Assembly: GCF_014649035.1 (NCBI RefSeq)
Contig: NZ_BMSG01000017.1
Coordinates: 62,001-126,000 of the forward strand
Reading direction: 5' to 3'
DNA: 64,000 nucleotides
Source: Streptomyces sindenensis
Lineage (GTDB): Bacteria > Actinomycetota > Actinomycetes > Streptomycetales > Streptomycetaceae
The translations under genes and the position numbers were made by a program. Shown in pieces: positions 1-7,997 of this stretch. The notes beneath the pieces were generated by a model. It was not told the origin of the DNA. It did no database searches and worked only from the letters and a program-made list of their open reading frames with translations. The first letter of the stretch is position 1. Each line of letters opens with the position of its first letter.

Positions 1-599
1 TTGAGCGCGGCTGCGGCCTTGCGGGCCAGCGCCATCCCGGAGGAGCGCGGCTCGGAGGCCGCCTCCTTCACCGGCGGCAGCCCGCCCTGGTGACGGGCCA
101 CGCCCACCAGGTCCGTCTCGGCCTTGATCAGGATCGCGCCGAGCGCCGCGAGCGTCCCGAGGAACGCCCAGAGCCAGTCGATCCGGCCCTCGCCCCAGAT
201 GTCGGCGGCCCGCAGGCCGAGGCCCACCAGGACCGCCGCGTCGCACAGATAGGCGGCGACCCGGTCCAGGTAGACCCCACTGAGCGAGTACTGCTTCTTC
301 CAGCGGGCCAGCTCGCCGTCCACGCAGTCGAAGAGCAGATAGAGCTGGACCATCACCACGCCGAGCACGGCGCCCCAGACGCCCGGCACCAGCAGCGCCG
401 GGGCGGCCAGGGCTCCGGCCAGCGTCATGACGTACGTGACCTGGTTCGGCGTGACGCGGGTGTTCACCAGGTAGCGGTCCACGCGCAGCGAGACCTCGCG
501 CATGTACATGCGCCCGGCCCAGTGCTCGCCGCTGCGCCGGTCCTTCACCCCCGGGGGGTGCACGACCGGACGGAGTTCAGCTACTGACGGTCGAGACAT
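1..599 (-). CDS. CDP-alcohol phosphatidyltransferase family protein (3' end outside window)
   Basis: Integral membrane enzyme of the family that transfers a phosphoalcohol from a CDP-activated donor onto a lipid or polyol acceptor. About 199 codons are visible; the C-terminus runs off the left edge. The family motif is at about residues 91-116, reading DCVDGELAR, then G108 and D112. The fourth motif aspartate, expected at 116, is alanine, so the proposed catalytic base is missing. Hydrophobic segments flank the motif. The ATG at 599 overlaps the 3' end of the upstream dehydrogenase gene by 23 nt, which suggests translational coupling. The family call is firm. The substrate is unknown, and the missing aspartate leaves open whether it acts alone or pairs with the canonical paralogue at 2360-4192. 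Confidence 0.85.
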   Translation of the reverse strand, partial: MSRPSVAELRPVVHPPGVKDRRSGEHWAGRMYMREVSLRVDRYLVNTRVTPNQVTYVMTLAGALAAPALLVPGVWGAVLGVVMVQLYLLFDCVDGELARWKKQYSLSGVYLDRVAAYLCDAAVLVGLGLRAADIWGEGRIDWLWAFLGTLAALGAILIKAETDLVGVARHQGGLPPVKEAASEPRSSGMALARKAAAAL

Positions 600-1638
600 A
601 GTCGGCGTACGCGTCCCTGATCTGGTCGGTGGACAGGTTGAGGTGCTCCAGGACCGTGAAGCGTCCCGGACGCGTCTGCGGCGCGTAGTCGACGGCCTTG
701 ACGAACTCGTCGACGCTGAACCCGATCTCCTCCGGCAGGACCGGCAGACCGTGGCGGCGCAGTATCGATGCCATCAGGAGGGACTCCTGGCGGGCACCGC
801 GCAGATGCATGGCGAAGCAGGCGCCGAGGCCGACCTGTTCGCCATGGCTGGCCGCGCGCTGGGGGTAGAGCAGGTCGAAGGCGTGGTTGATCTCGTGGCA
901 GGCGCCGGACGCCGGCCGCGAGTCGCCCGCGACCGACATCGAGATCCCGGTCAGCACGAGTCCCTCGGCCAGCACCTTCAGGAAGGCGTCGTCGCCGACG
1001 CCGCCCGGGTGGCGCAGCACGGCCTCGCCGGCCTGGCGGGCCATCGCGGCCGCGAGCCCGTCGATCTCCTCACCGTTGACCTCGTGGGCCAGCTCCCAGT
1101 CGGCGACGCAGGAGATGTTCGAGATCGCGTCGCCGATGCCGGAGCGGACGTAACGGGCGGGCGCCTCACGGATCACGTCGAGGTCGATGACCACGGCGAT
1201 CGGGGTGGGGACCCCGTAGGAGCCGCGCCCGTTGTCGTTGTCCAGCGTGGCGACCGGCGAGCACAGGCCGTCGTGCGAGAGGTTCGTCGCGACGGCGACC
1301 ATGGGCAGCCCGACCCGCGCCGCGGCGTACTTCGCCACGTCGATGATCTTGCCGCCGCCGAGGCCCACCACCGCGTCGTACCGGTTGCCCTTGATGCCGT
1401 CGGCGAGCTTCACCGCGGAGTCGATCGTGCCGTCGGAGACCGGGTACCAGTCGGCGCCGGGCAGGACCGGGGCGAGCCTCTCCTTCAGGGCGCGCCCGGA
1501 GCCGTCGCTGATCGCGATGGCGAGCTTGCCCGAGGAGGAGATCCGCTGATCGGCCAGGAGACCCGCCAGATCGTCCATGGCGCCGCGTCGGATGTCCACG
1601 ACGACCGGGGACGGAATGAGCCGGGTCAGTACTGGCAC
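577..1638 (-). CDS. sn-glycerol-1-phosphate dehydrogenase-like (iron-containing alcohol dehydrogenase superfamily)
   Basis: A 353-residue NAD(P)-dependent polyol-phosphate dehydrogenase of the AraM/EgsA type, starting at GTG 1638. Visible signatures are the glycine-rich nucleotide site GGGKIIDVAK, the SHDG-x-x-SP motif typical of glycerol-1-phosphate dehydrogenases rather than generic alcohol dehydrogenases, and metal-ligand candidates in SGIGDAISN, GACHEINHAF and ASHGEQVG. The family reduces dihydroxyacetone phosphate to sn-glycerol-1-phosphate. It overlaps the nucleotidyltransferase gene upstream by 13 nt and the phosphatidyltransferase downstream by 23 nt, so the three are one transcription unit. 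The exact substrate (G1P or another polyol phosphate) is inferred, not shown. Confidence 0.85.
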   Translation of the reverse strand: MPVLTRLIPSPVVVDIRRGAMDDLAGLLADQRISSSGKLAIAISDGSGRALKERLAPVLPGADWYPVSDGTIDSAVKLADGIKGNRYDAVVGLGGGKIIDVAKYAAARVGLPMVAVATNLSHDGLCSPVATLDNDNGRGSYGVPTPIAVVIDLDVIREAPARYVRSGIGDAISNISCVADWELAHEVNGEEIDGLAAAMARQAGEAVLRHPGGVGDDAFLKVLAEGLVLTGISMSVAGDSRPASGACHEINHAFDLLYPQRAASHGEQVGLGACFAMHLRGARQESLLMASILRRHGLPVLPEEIGFSVDEFVKAVDYAPQTRPGRFTVLEHLNLSTDQIRDAYADYVSTVSS

Positions 1639-2363
1639 GCGATCTCCCGGCCCTTCTTGAGGTCGTCGTGGTTGTCGATCTCGACCCAGGTCACGGTGCC
1701 GATGGGGGCCACGTCGACGGTGAAGCCGCGGTTCACGAGCTCCTGGTAGCCGTCCTCGTAGTAGAGGTCGGGGTCGCGCTCGAAGGTGGTCTTCAGCGCG
1801 TCCGCCAGCTCCTCGGCGGCCTCGGCCTCGATGAGGGTGACGCCGATGTACTCACCGGTGGCGGTGGCCGGGTCCATCAGCTTGGTGATCCGCCGGACGC
1901 CCTTGCCGTCCTCGGTGATGACCTTCATCTCCTCGTCGGCGAGCACCTTCTCGGTGTCCAGGGCGAGGATGATCTTCTGGCCCTTGCCGCGGGCGTCCAG
2001 GAGGGTCTTCTCGACGGAGACCGGGTGCACGGTGTCGCCGTTGGCGAGGATCACGCCGCGCTTGATGACGTCACGGGCGCACCACAGGGAGTAGGCGTTG
2101 TTCCACTCCTCGGCCTTGTCGTTGTCGATCAGCGTGAGGCTGAGGCCGTAGGTGGCCTCCAGCTCGGCCTTGCGGGCGTAGACGGCCTCCTTGCGGTAGC
2201 CGACGACGATCGCGACCTCGGTGAGCCCGACCTCGGCGAAGTTGGCCAGCGTGAGGTCGAGGACCGTCTTGTCGCCGTCGACAGGGACGAGCGCCTTGGG
2301 GAGCGTGTCCGTGTAGGGGCGCAGACGTCGTCCTGCACCGGCTGCCAGTACGAGGCCGATCAT
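1626..2363 (-). CDS. sugar/polyol-phosphate nucleotidyltransferase (phosphocholine or inositol-phosphate cytidylyltransferase-like)
   Basis: A 245-residue NTP-transferase with the N-terminal Rossmann signature LAAGAGRRLRP and the lysine motif PKALVPV, followed by NNAYSLW and LANGDTV, as in LicC-type and inositol-1-phosphate cytidylyltransferases. It probably activates a polyol phosphate with CTP to give the CDP-alcohol used by the adjacent transferases. The start at ATG 2363 is chosen because it begins exactly at the conserved MIGLVLAAG and overlaps the stop of the upstream gene in an ATGA tetranucleotide. A longer in-frame extension to 2564 lies inside the upstream gene and is not credible. 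The substrate nucleotide and alcohol are inferred from neighbours. Confidence 0.87.
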   Translation of the reverse strand: MIGLVLAAGAGRRLRPYTDTLPKALVPVDGDKTVLDLTLANFAEVGLTEVAIVVGYRKEAVYARKAELEATYGLSLTLIDNDKAEEWNNAYSLWCARDVIKRGVILANGDTVHPVSVEKTLLDARGKGQKIILALDTEKVLADEEMKVITEDGKGVRRITKLMDPATATGEYIGVTLIEAEAAEELADALKTTFERDPDLYYEDGYQELVNRGFTVDVAPIGTVTWVEIDNHDDLKKGREIACQY

Positions 2364-4192
2364 GCGAGTTCTCCTTCGTCGTGTACGGCGGGCGCCGAGG
2401 AGGACACCCAGAAGCGGATGGACTCCACGAGCACCACCAGAGCCACGGCGACCGCGAGCGCGGTCAGGGCCGTGGTGAAACCTGAGGCGTGGGTGAGTAC
2501 GGCGGCGAGGACGGCCACCAGCGCGGTACGGCCCTCGTGTCCACCGATCGTCCGCACCAGCCACTGGGGCGGTGCGCCGGTGCCTCCGCGAATGCGGTAC
2601 ACCGTGTCGTAGTGATGGTAGGCGACGGCCGACACCAGCCCGAAGGCCGCCGGAACGGCGTGCGGGACGTCGCTGCGGGCCGCCAGCACGAGGATCGTGA
2701 CGTACTCCGCGGCCCGGAAGAACGGCGGCACCAGCCAGTCGAGCGCACCCTTGAGCGGGCGGGCGACGGCGAGGCCGGAGAGGACCACGTACACCGCCGC
2801 CGCGGCGACCGTGAGCGGGCTGCCGTACGGGAGGAAGAGGGCCCCGCCGATCATGACGAGCGTCCCGAGCAGGGCGACGGCCGGAGCCGTGAACGCGCCC
2901 CGGAGTCCGGGGGCGACGGCGGCCACGCCCTGGGCGAGGGGCCCGGAGTCGGCGAGGTCCGCGAGGGCCTGCGCGGCGCGGTCGGTACGGCTGGCCCGGC
3001 GGGTGAGCGAGCGCAGCAGGCGGCCCGCGGTGGTGTAGCAGGCGGCCAGGGAGCAGCCGACGAGCAGGGCGTAGAAGACGATGCGCGGGGTGGTGAGCGC
3101 GGTGAGGACCGCGATCATGGCCCAGCGCTCGCCGATCGGCAGCACGATCATCCGGCGCGCCCAGACCGTCCAGCCGACGCTGTCGAGCTTGTCGGACAGG
3201 GCGGCGGTGGGGCTGGTGTTGGCGACCGCGTCGTGGTTGGCCTCGTTGAACGAGAAGTCCACGACATGGCGGCAGGCCTGGAGGACCATCGCGCCGAGCG
3301 CCAGGACCCAGACGTCATCACCGCCGCGTACGGCGCCGATGGCGAGCCCGGCGTAGTACGCGTACTCCTTGGCCCGGTCGAAGGTGGCGTCCAGCCAGGC
3401 GCCCATCGTGGAGTACTGGAGCGAGTAGCGGGCGAGCTGCCCGTCGGTGCAGTCCAGCACGAAGGAGACCAGCAGCAGGATCCCGGCGGCGATGTAGCCG
3501 CCCCGGGTTCCGGTGGCCGCCGCGCCCGCCGCGACGAGCGCGGTGATCAGGGACGCGGTGGTGACCTGGTTCGGGGTGAGGCCCCGACGGGCGCACCAGC
3601 GGGCGATGTAGCGCGAGTACGGGCTGATGGCGAAGGTCGTGAAGAAGCCGTCGTGGGCCTTGACCGCGCTGCGCAGCCGGACCGCCTCGTCGTCGACCGC
3701 GTCGCGGGCGCTCTCGGCGGTCGCTCGCGACGCGGCGTCGGTGGGGACGGCGGCGGTGAGCGATCCCAGCTCGGGGCGCTTGACGGCGGTGCCCTCGGCC
3801 TCCAGCGCCACGGCGATCCGGCCGGGGACGGTGCGGTCCTCGGGCGCCGGATCGGTGTCGGGGGCGACGACGGGGGCGCCCGCGCCGACGGCCGCCGTGG
3901 TGCGCCGGAGCGCGCGCAGCAGGGCGCCGCGCGCCTCGGGCTGGGCGGTGAGGGCACCGGGCACGGTGGCGGCGGCGAAGCGCGGGTCGGTCAGTCCGAG
4001 CCGCAGCGCGTGGACGTGGCCGACGAAACGCGGATCGACGAGGGCGACCCGGCGGCCGGCCGGGACGGCGGCGAGGAGGGTCGCGGCGTCACCGGCGTCG
4101 GCGGCGGTCTGCACGTCGAAGCCCAGGGACCGCAGATCGTCCGCGAGCGACGACCCGGGTACCGGCGTACCGGTGAGGATGGCGGTCGACAG
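2360..4192 (-). CDS. large CDP-alcohol phosphatidyltransferase (DUF5941-type), probable CTG start
   Basis: A predicted 610-residue membrane protein with a soluble N-terminal region of about 180 residues, then a complete CDP-alcohol phosphatidyltransferase motif near residue 247 (DCTDGQLAR, G, D, and the final D in DATFDR), then a long C-terminal membrane region. Coding sequence clearly continues upstream of the first GTG (4114): LSTAILTGTPVPG and following residues are in frame, and TGA at 4201-4199 closes the frame. The only sensible initiator is CTG at 4192, with AAGGAG at 4202-4207 placed 9 nt before it. It is the first gene of the four-gene unit. The DUF5941 name is from memory. Unlike the partner at 1-599 it keeps all four motif aspartates. 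Confidence 0.82.
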   Translation of the reverse strand: MSTAILTGTPVPGSSLADDLRSLGFDVQTAADAGDAATLLAAVPAGRRVALVDPRFVGHVHALRLGLTDPRFAAATVPGALTAQPEARGALLRALRRTTAAVGAGAPVVAPDTDPAPEDRTVPGRIAVALEAEGTAVKRPELGSLTAAVPTDAASRATAESARDAVDDEAVRLRSAVKAHDGFFTTFAISPYSRYIARWCARRGLTPNQVTTASLITALVAAGAAATGTRGGYIAAGILLLVSFVLDCTDGQLARYSLQYSTMGAWLDATFDRAKEYAYYAGLAIGAVRGGDDVWVLALGAMVLQACRHVVDFSFNEANHDAVANTSPTAALSDKLDSVGWTVWARRMIVLPIGERWAMIAVLTALTTPRIVFYALLVGCSLAACYTTAGRLLRSLTRRASRTDRAAQALADLADSGPLAQGVAAVAPGLRGAFTAPAVALLGTLVMIGGALFLPYGSPLTVAAAAVYVVLSGLAVARPLKGALDWLVPPFFRAAEYVTILVLAARSDVPHAVPAAFGLVSAVAYHHYDTVYRIRGGTGAPPQWLVRTIGGHEGRTALVAVLAAVLTHASGFTTALTALAVAVALVVLVESIRFWVSSSAPAVHDEGELA

Positions 4193-4201
4193 ACGAACTC
4201 A

Positions 4202-4207
4202 CTCCTT
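4202..4207 (-). promoter_or_regulatory. Shine-Dalgarno supporting the CTG start at 4192
   Basis: The minus strand reads AAGGAG followed by TGAGTTCGT and then CTG. The TGA in this spacer is in frame, so no upstream ATG/GTG/TTG can be used. The next conventional start, GTG 4114, would remove 26 residues that read as family-like coding sequence. Confidence 0.6.
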
Positions 4208-4431
4208 GGCACTGACGTGGACGGCACGCGGCGGCACGGCCACATGGCGGGCCGGCGGCGTGTCGGCTGAGGCTATCGGATGAACGGAAGCCCGATTTCA
4301 CCACCCGTTTGTGCGCCGTTCGGGTGGACGTGCGCGGTCGGGCGCCGTTCGCGATCATCATCATCGATCGGGGGCCCGGCCCACAAACCGCGGAGGCGGG
4401 CGGCGGGAGCGCTGCGCTTAGGCTGGCGGTC

Positions 4432-5409
4432 ATGACATGGCTGATCACAGGCGGGGCGGGTTACATCGGGGCACACGTGGCGCGGGCCATGGTCGCGGCG
4501 GGCGAGCGGGTCGTGGTGCTCGACGACCGCTCCAGCGGCGTCGTCGACCGGTTGCCGGACGCCGTCACGCTGGTGGAGGGGTCCGCCTCCGACCGGGCGC
4601 TGCTGGACCGGGTGCTGGCCGATCACGCGGTGAGCGGTGTGGTGCACCTCGCGGCGAAGAAGCAGGTCGGCGAGTCCGTGGAGAAGCCGCTGCTGTACTA
4701 CCGGGAGAACGTCGCGGGACTGGCCGTCCTGCTGGAGGCCGTGGTCGCGGCGGGGGTGCGCCGCTTCCTCTTCTCGTCCTCGGCGGCCGTGTACGGCGTA
4801 CCGGACGTGGACCTCATCACGGAGGAGACGCCCTGCCTCCCCATCAACCCGTACGGCGAGACGAAGCTCACCGGGGAGTGGCTGGTGCGGGCCACCGGCA
4901 AGGCGCACGGGCTCTCGACCGCCTGCCTGCGGTACTTCAACGTGGCGGGCGCGGCCGCGCCGGAACTGGCGGACACCGGGGTCTTCAACATCGTGCCGAT
5001 GATGTTCGAGCGGCTGACGCGCGGCGAGGCCCCGCGGATCTTCGGCGACGACTACCCGACGCCGGACGGCACCTGCATCCGCGACTACATCCACGTCGCC
5101 GATCTGGCGGAGGCGCACCTCGCGGTCGCGCGGCGGCTGGACGAGACGGGCGCGGGCGACCTGACGCTGAACGTCGGCCGGGGCGAGGGCGTCTCGGTGC
5201 GGGAGCTGGCAAACGTGATCGGCGAGGTGACCGGAAGCGGTCTGAAGCCGGTCGTCGAGCCGCGCCGGGCCGGTGACGCGCCGAAGGCGGTGGCGTCGGC
5301 CGCGCGGATCACCGGGGAGCTGGGCTGGGCGGCCCGGCGAGGTGTGCGCGAGATGGTCGAGTCGGCCTGGGAGGGCTGGTGCCTGCACCACCCCGAGGCC
5401 CGTCCTTGA
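4432..5409 (+). CDS. galE: UDP-glucose 4-epimerase (extended SDR)
   Basis: A 325-residue NAD-dependent epimerase that interconverts UDP-glucose and UDP-galactose, supplying galactose for glycans and wall polymers. The N-terminal dinucleotide-binding motif GGAGYIG, the serine region FSSSAAVYG, and the catalytic tyrosine-lysine pair in NPYGETK are all present. The CFN region RYFNVAGA and the C-terminal NVGRGEGVSVREL are typical of GalE. The start ATG 4432 sits immediately before the conserved TWLITGGAGYIG; the frame is open further upstream, but that extension is not family-like. It is divergent from the phosphatidyltransferase unit across a 239-bp gap, so it may be co-regulated with envelope polymer genes. 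Confidence 0.93.
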   Translation: MTWLITGGAGYIGAHVARAMVAAGERVVVLDDRSSGVVDRLPDAVTLVEGSASDRALLDRVLADHAVSGVVHLAAKKQVGESVEKPLLYYRENVAGLAVLLEAVVAAGVRRFLFSSSAAVYGVPDVDLITEETPCLPINPYGETKLTGEWLVRATGKAHGLSTACLRYFNVAGAAAPELADTGVFNIVPMMFERLTRGEAPRIFGDDYPTPDGTCIRDYIHVADLAEAHLAVARRLDETGAGDLTLNVGRGEGVSVRELANVIGEVTGSGLKPVVEPRRAGDAPKAVASAARITGELGWAARRGVREMVESAWEGWCLHHPEARP

Positions 5410-5443
5410 TCGGTTCCAGGTGGCTTCCTCGATCGTGTCCATG

Positions 5444-5476
5444 CTCTGACCTGCGAAGCGTTTCCGCAGGTCAGAG
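5444..5476 (+). terminator. hairpin after galE
   Basis: A perfect 12-bp stem (CTCTGACCTGCG with its reverse complement) encloses a 9-nt loop, 35 nt after the galE stop. There is no T-tract, as is usual in Streptomyces. Confidence 0.6.
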
Positions 5477-5589
5477 GAGATGACAACGGTGTTCAGTCCC
5501 GTGTTGCCCGATACCCCCCACCCGTAGTTCACTGGGCCTGGCCGGGGCGGTTGGGCCCCGGACGACCTACGGACCTGGAGGCGTTTCCC

Positions 5590-6531
5590 ATGGGGGCTGG
5601 CCACGATCACGGGCATGCGCACGGCGGGCCGCCTCCGACGGGAACGGCCGCCGCCGCGTACCGGGGAAGGCTCCGGGTCGCCCTGGCGATCACCCTGAGC
5701 GTGATGGTCATGGAGATCGTCGGCGGGGTGCTCTCCGACTCGCTCGCGCTGATCGCGGACGCCGCCCATATGGCCACCGACGCCCTGGGCCTCGGGATGG
5801 CGCTGCTCGCCATCCACTTCGCCAACCGCCCGGCCGCACCGAACCGCACCTTCGGCTTCGCCCGCGCGGAGATCCTGGCCGCGCTCGCCAACTGTCTGCT
5901 GCTGCTGGGGGTCGGCGCCTATCTGATCTACGAGGCGGTGGAGCGGTTCATCACCCCGGCCGAGACGAAGGGCGGGCTGGCCATCGCGTTCGCCGCGGTC
6001 GGTCTGGTGGCCAATATCGTCTCCCTCTCGCTGCTGATGCGCGGGCAGAAGGAGAGCCTCAATGTGCGGGGCGCCTATCTGGAGGTGATGGCGGACACCC
6101 TGGGCTCGATCGCCGTGATCGTCTCGGCGGGGATCATCATGGCGACCGGCTGGCAGGCCGCCGACCCGATCGCCTCGCTGGTGATCGGCCTGATGATCGT
6201 CCCCCGGACGGTGAAGCTGCTGCGGGAGACCCTGAACGTGCTGCTGGAGGCCGCGCCCAAGGGGGTCGACATGGCGGAGGTACGGGCCCACATCACGGCG
6301 CTGCCCGGGGTGCTGGACGTCCATGACCTGCACGCCTGGACGATCACCTCGGGGATGCCGGTGCTCTCCGCCCATGTGGTGGTGCGCCAGGAGATGCTCG
6401 ACTCGATAGGGCACGAGAAGGTGCTGCACGAGTTGCAGGGCTGCCTCGGGGACCACTTCGACGTGGAGCACTGCACCTTCCAGCTGGAGCCGAGCGGTCA
6501 CGCGCAGCACGAGGCGCGTCTCTGCCACTGA
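5590..6531 (+). CDS. cation diffusion facilitator (CzcD-like metal exporter)
   Basis: A 313-residue CDF-family secondary transporter that exports divalent metals (commonly Zn, Co or Cd) in exchange for protons. The N-terminus is histidine-rich (HDHGHAHGG). Six hydrophobic segments follow, then a soluble C-terminal domain of about 90 residues with the VHDLHAW-type metal motif. The TM2 metal site HMATD (HxxxD) is present, but the TM5 site reads EVMAD, so glutamate replaces the usual histidine. That could alter metal preference. Start ATG 5590 is chosen for GGAG at 5577-5580 with 9-nt spacing. It lies alone, on the same strand as idi. Confidence 0.92.
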   Translation: MGAGHDHGHAHGGPPPTGTAAAAYRGRLRVALAITLSVMVMEIVGGVLSDSLALIADAAHMATDALGLGMALLAIHFANRPAAPNRTFGFARAEILAALANCLLLLGVGAYLIYEAVERFITPAETKGGLAIAFAAVGLVANIVSLSLLMRGQKESLNVRGAYLEVMADTLGSIAVIVSAGIIMATGWQAADPIASLVIGLMIVPRTVKLLRETLNVLLEAAPKGVDMAEVRAHITALPGVLDVHDLHAWTITSGMPVLSAHVVVRQEMLDSIGHEKVLHELQGCLGDHFDVEHCTFQLEPSGHAQHEARLCH

Positions 6532-6560
6532 GCCGTGGGGCCGGGGTGCGGCGCGCCCAC

Positions 6561-6580
6561 GGGCCGGACATGCCCGGCCC
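6561..6580 (+). terminator. hairpin after the CDF transporter gene
   Basis: A 7-bp perfect GC stem (GGGCCGG / CCGGCCC) with a 6-nt loop begins about 30 nt after the stop codon. It is weaker than the other hairpins in this window. Confidence 0.4.
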
Positions 6581-6671
6581 CGGAGTGATGACAAGCGGCT
6601 TTTGTACGGCAGACTTGACCGGACTCCAGGGGCCCGGCGCACGAGGCCGGGGACCAAAGCGAAGGATGGGT

Positions 6672-7265
6672 ATGCCGACCACACCAGCCACCGCGACGCA
6701 CAGCTCGTCGAACGGCACCGCCGAACCGATCATGCTCGAACTGGTCGACGAGAACGGCACCACCATCGGCACCGCGGAGAAGCTGGCGGCCCACCAGGCC
6801 CCCGGGCAGCTGCACCGTGCGTTCTCCGTGTTCCTCTTCGACGAGCAGGGGCGGCTGCTGCTCCAGCGCCGGGCGCTCGGCAAGTACCACTCGCCCGGCG
6901 TCTGGTCGAACACCTGCTGCGGGCACCCCTACCCGGACGAGTCGCCGTTCGCGGCCGCCGCCCGGCGTACGTACGAGGAGCTGGGCATCTCGCCGTCGCT
7001 GATGGCCGAGGCGGGCACCGTGCGCTACAACCACCCGGACCCGGCGTCGGGCCTGGTGGAGCAGGAGTTCAATCACCTGTTCGTGGGAATGGCGCAGGAG
7101 GCACTGAAGCCGGACCCGGAGGAGGTCGGCGAGACCGCCTTCGTGACGGCGGCCGAGTTGGAGAAGCGGCACGCCGAGGGGCCGTTCTCCGCGTGGTTCA
7201 TGACCGTGCTGGACGCGGCGCGGCCGGCGATCCGTGAGCTGACGGGGCCCTCGGCCGGCTGGTGA
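6672..7265 (+). CDS. idi: isopentenyl-diphosphate delta-isomerase, type I
   Basis: A 197-residue Nudix-fold enzyme that converts IPP to DMAPP for isoprenoid synthesis. Key signatures are SNTCCGHP, which carries the catalytic cysteine, the Nudix-like segment AAARRTYEELGI, and EQEFNHLFVG with the second catalytic region. Start ATG 6672 is preferred over ATG 6666 because GAAGGA lies just upstream with 5-nt spacing and homologues begin at this methionine followed by a short Ser/Thr-rich leader. No other isoprenoid gene is in the window. The neighbouring glycerol-1-phosphate dehydrogenase-like gene makes an ether-lipid link tempting, but it is unsupported here. Confidence 0.96.
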   Translation: MPTTPATATHSSSNGTAEPIMLELVDENGTTIGTAEKLAAHQAPGQLHRAFSVFLFDEQGRLLLQRRALGKYHSPGVWSNTCCGHPYPDESPFAAAARRTYEELGISPSLMAEAGTVRYNHPDPASGLVEQEFNHLFVGMAQEALKPDPEEVGETAFVTAAELEKRHAEGPFSAWFMTVLDAARPAIRELTGPSAGW

Positions 7266-7345
7266 CTCTTCGCCCGGTCGCCTACGGGGGCGGCCGGGCC
7301 GTCGCGCACGGGGGCCGTCGCCTGCGGAAGAGGCGGCAGCGGGGG

Positions 7346-7392
7346 TCCGCTGCGTGGGGTTCCGATGCGTGGGGGTTCCGCTGCGTTCGGGG
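7346..7392. repeat. degenerate 15-16-bp tandem repeat, about 3 copies
   Basis: Three successive copies start with TCCGCTGCGT or TCCGATGCGT, spaced 15-16 bp. They lie between the convergent idi and anti-sigma-type ATPase genes. Confidence 0.7.
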
Positions 7393-7395
7393 CGG

Positions 7396-7851
7396 TCAGA
7401 GCTGCGTCTTCAACGGCAGCGCCGCCCAGATGATCTTCCCGCCGCTCGCCGTGTGCTCGACGTCGCAGGTGCCGCCCGCCTCCGCGGTGATCACCTTGAC
7501 CAGCAGCAGCCCCCGGCCGCCGGTCTGCGCGTAGTCCGTCTCCAGGGCGGTGGGGCGGTAGGGGTGGTTGTCCTCGACCGAGACTCTGACCCAGTCGGCG
7601 GCGATCGCCACCTCGACGGCCAGCTCGGGCGAGAGGAGCGCCGCGTGCTTGACGGCGTTGGTGACCAGCTCCGAGACGATCAGCAGCAGCCCCTGGAGGA
7701 CATCGTCCTCGACCGGCACGCCCTGCCGGCCGAGGAGATCGCGTACGGCGTGCCGGGCGCTGGGCACGGACGCCTCCACGGCGGGGGCGGTGAAGCGCCA
7801 CACCCCCTCGTACGACACGGGATCGGCAGGGGCACTCCCGAGGCTCTCCAT
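7396..7851 (-). CDS. ATP-binding anti-sigma-type regulator (HATPase_c_2)
   Basis: A 151-residue single-domain GHKL ATPase of the RsbW/SpoIIAB-like class that is very numerous in Streptomyces. The N box is SELVTNAVKHA (about residues 61-71), the G1 region is VEDNHP, and the G2 box is GGRGLLLV. Such proteins bind sigma factors or anti-anti-sigma factors and may phosphorylate them. No sigma factor or antagonist lies next to it, so the partner cannot be named. It is convergent with idi. Confidence 0.88.
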   Translation of the reverse strand: MESLGSAPADPVSYEGVWRFTAPAVEASVPSARHAVRDLLGRQGVPVEDDVLQGLLLIVSELVTNAVKHAALLSPELAVEVAIAADWVRVSVEDNHPYRPTALETDYAQTGGRGLLLVKVITAEAGGTCDVEHTASGGKIIWAALPLKTQL

Positions 7852-7997
7852 CGTCCGGCACCAGCTCTCACTCGCACTGCACTGACCGTCGAGTAAAGAG
7901 TGTTGGGAATGGCTTGGTCAGGACCGTGCCACTGATCGGAAGTAGCCAGGTATCGGCGCTATTCGACCAAACCTGTGGATCGTTGGCGACCTAGTGA

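Noticed and set aside
2364..2564. N-terminal extension of the nucleotidyltransferase
   Set aside because: The extension lies wholly inside the upstream coupled gene and is arginine-rich; ATG 2363 with ATGA overlap is far better.
4273..6684. 800-residue open frame on the minus strand across galE and the CDF gene
   Set aside because: It is antisense to two clear genes and rich in Arg/Gly/His/Gln, as expected of a high-GC shadow frame; no family motif was seen.
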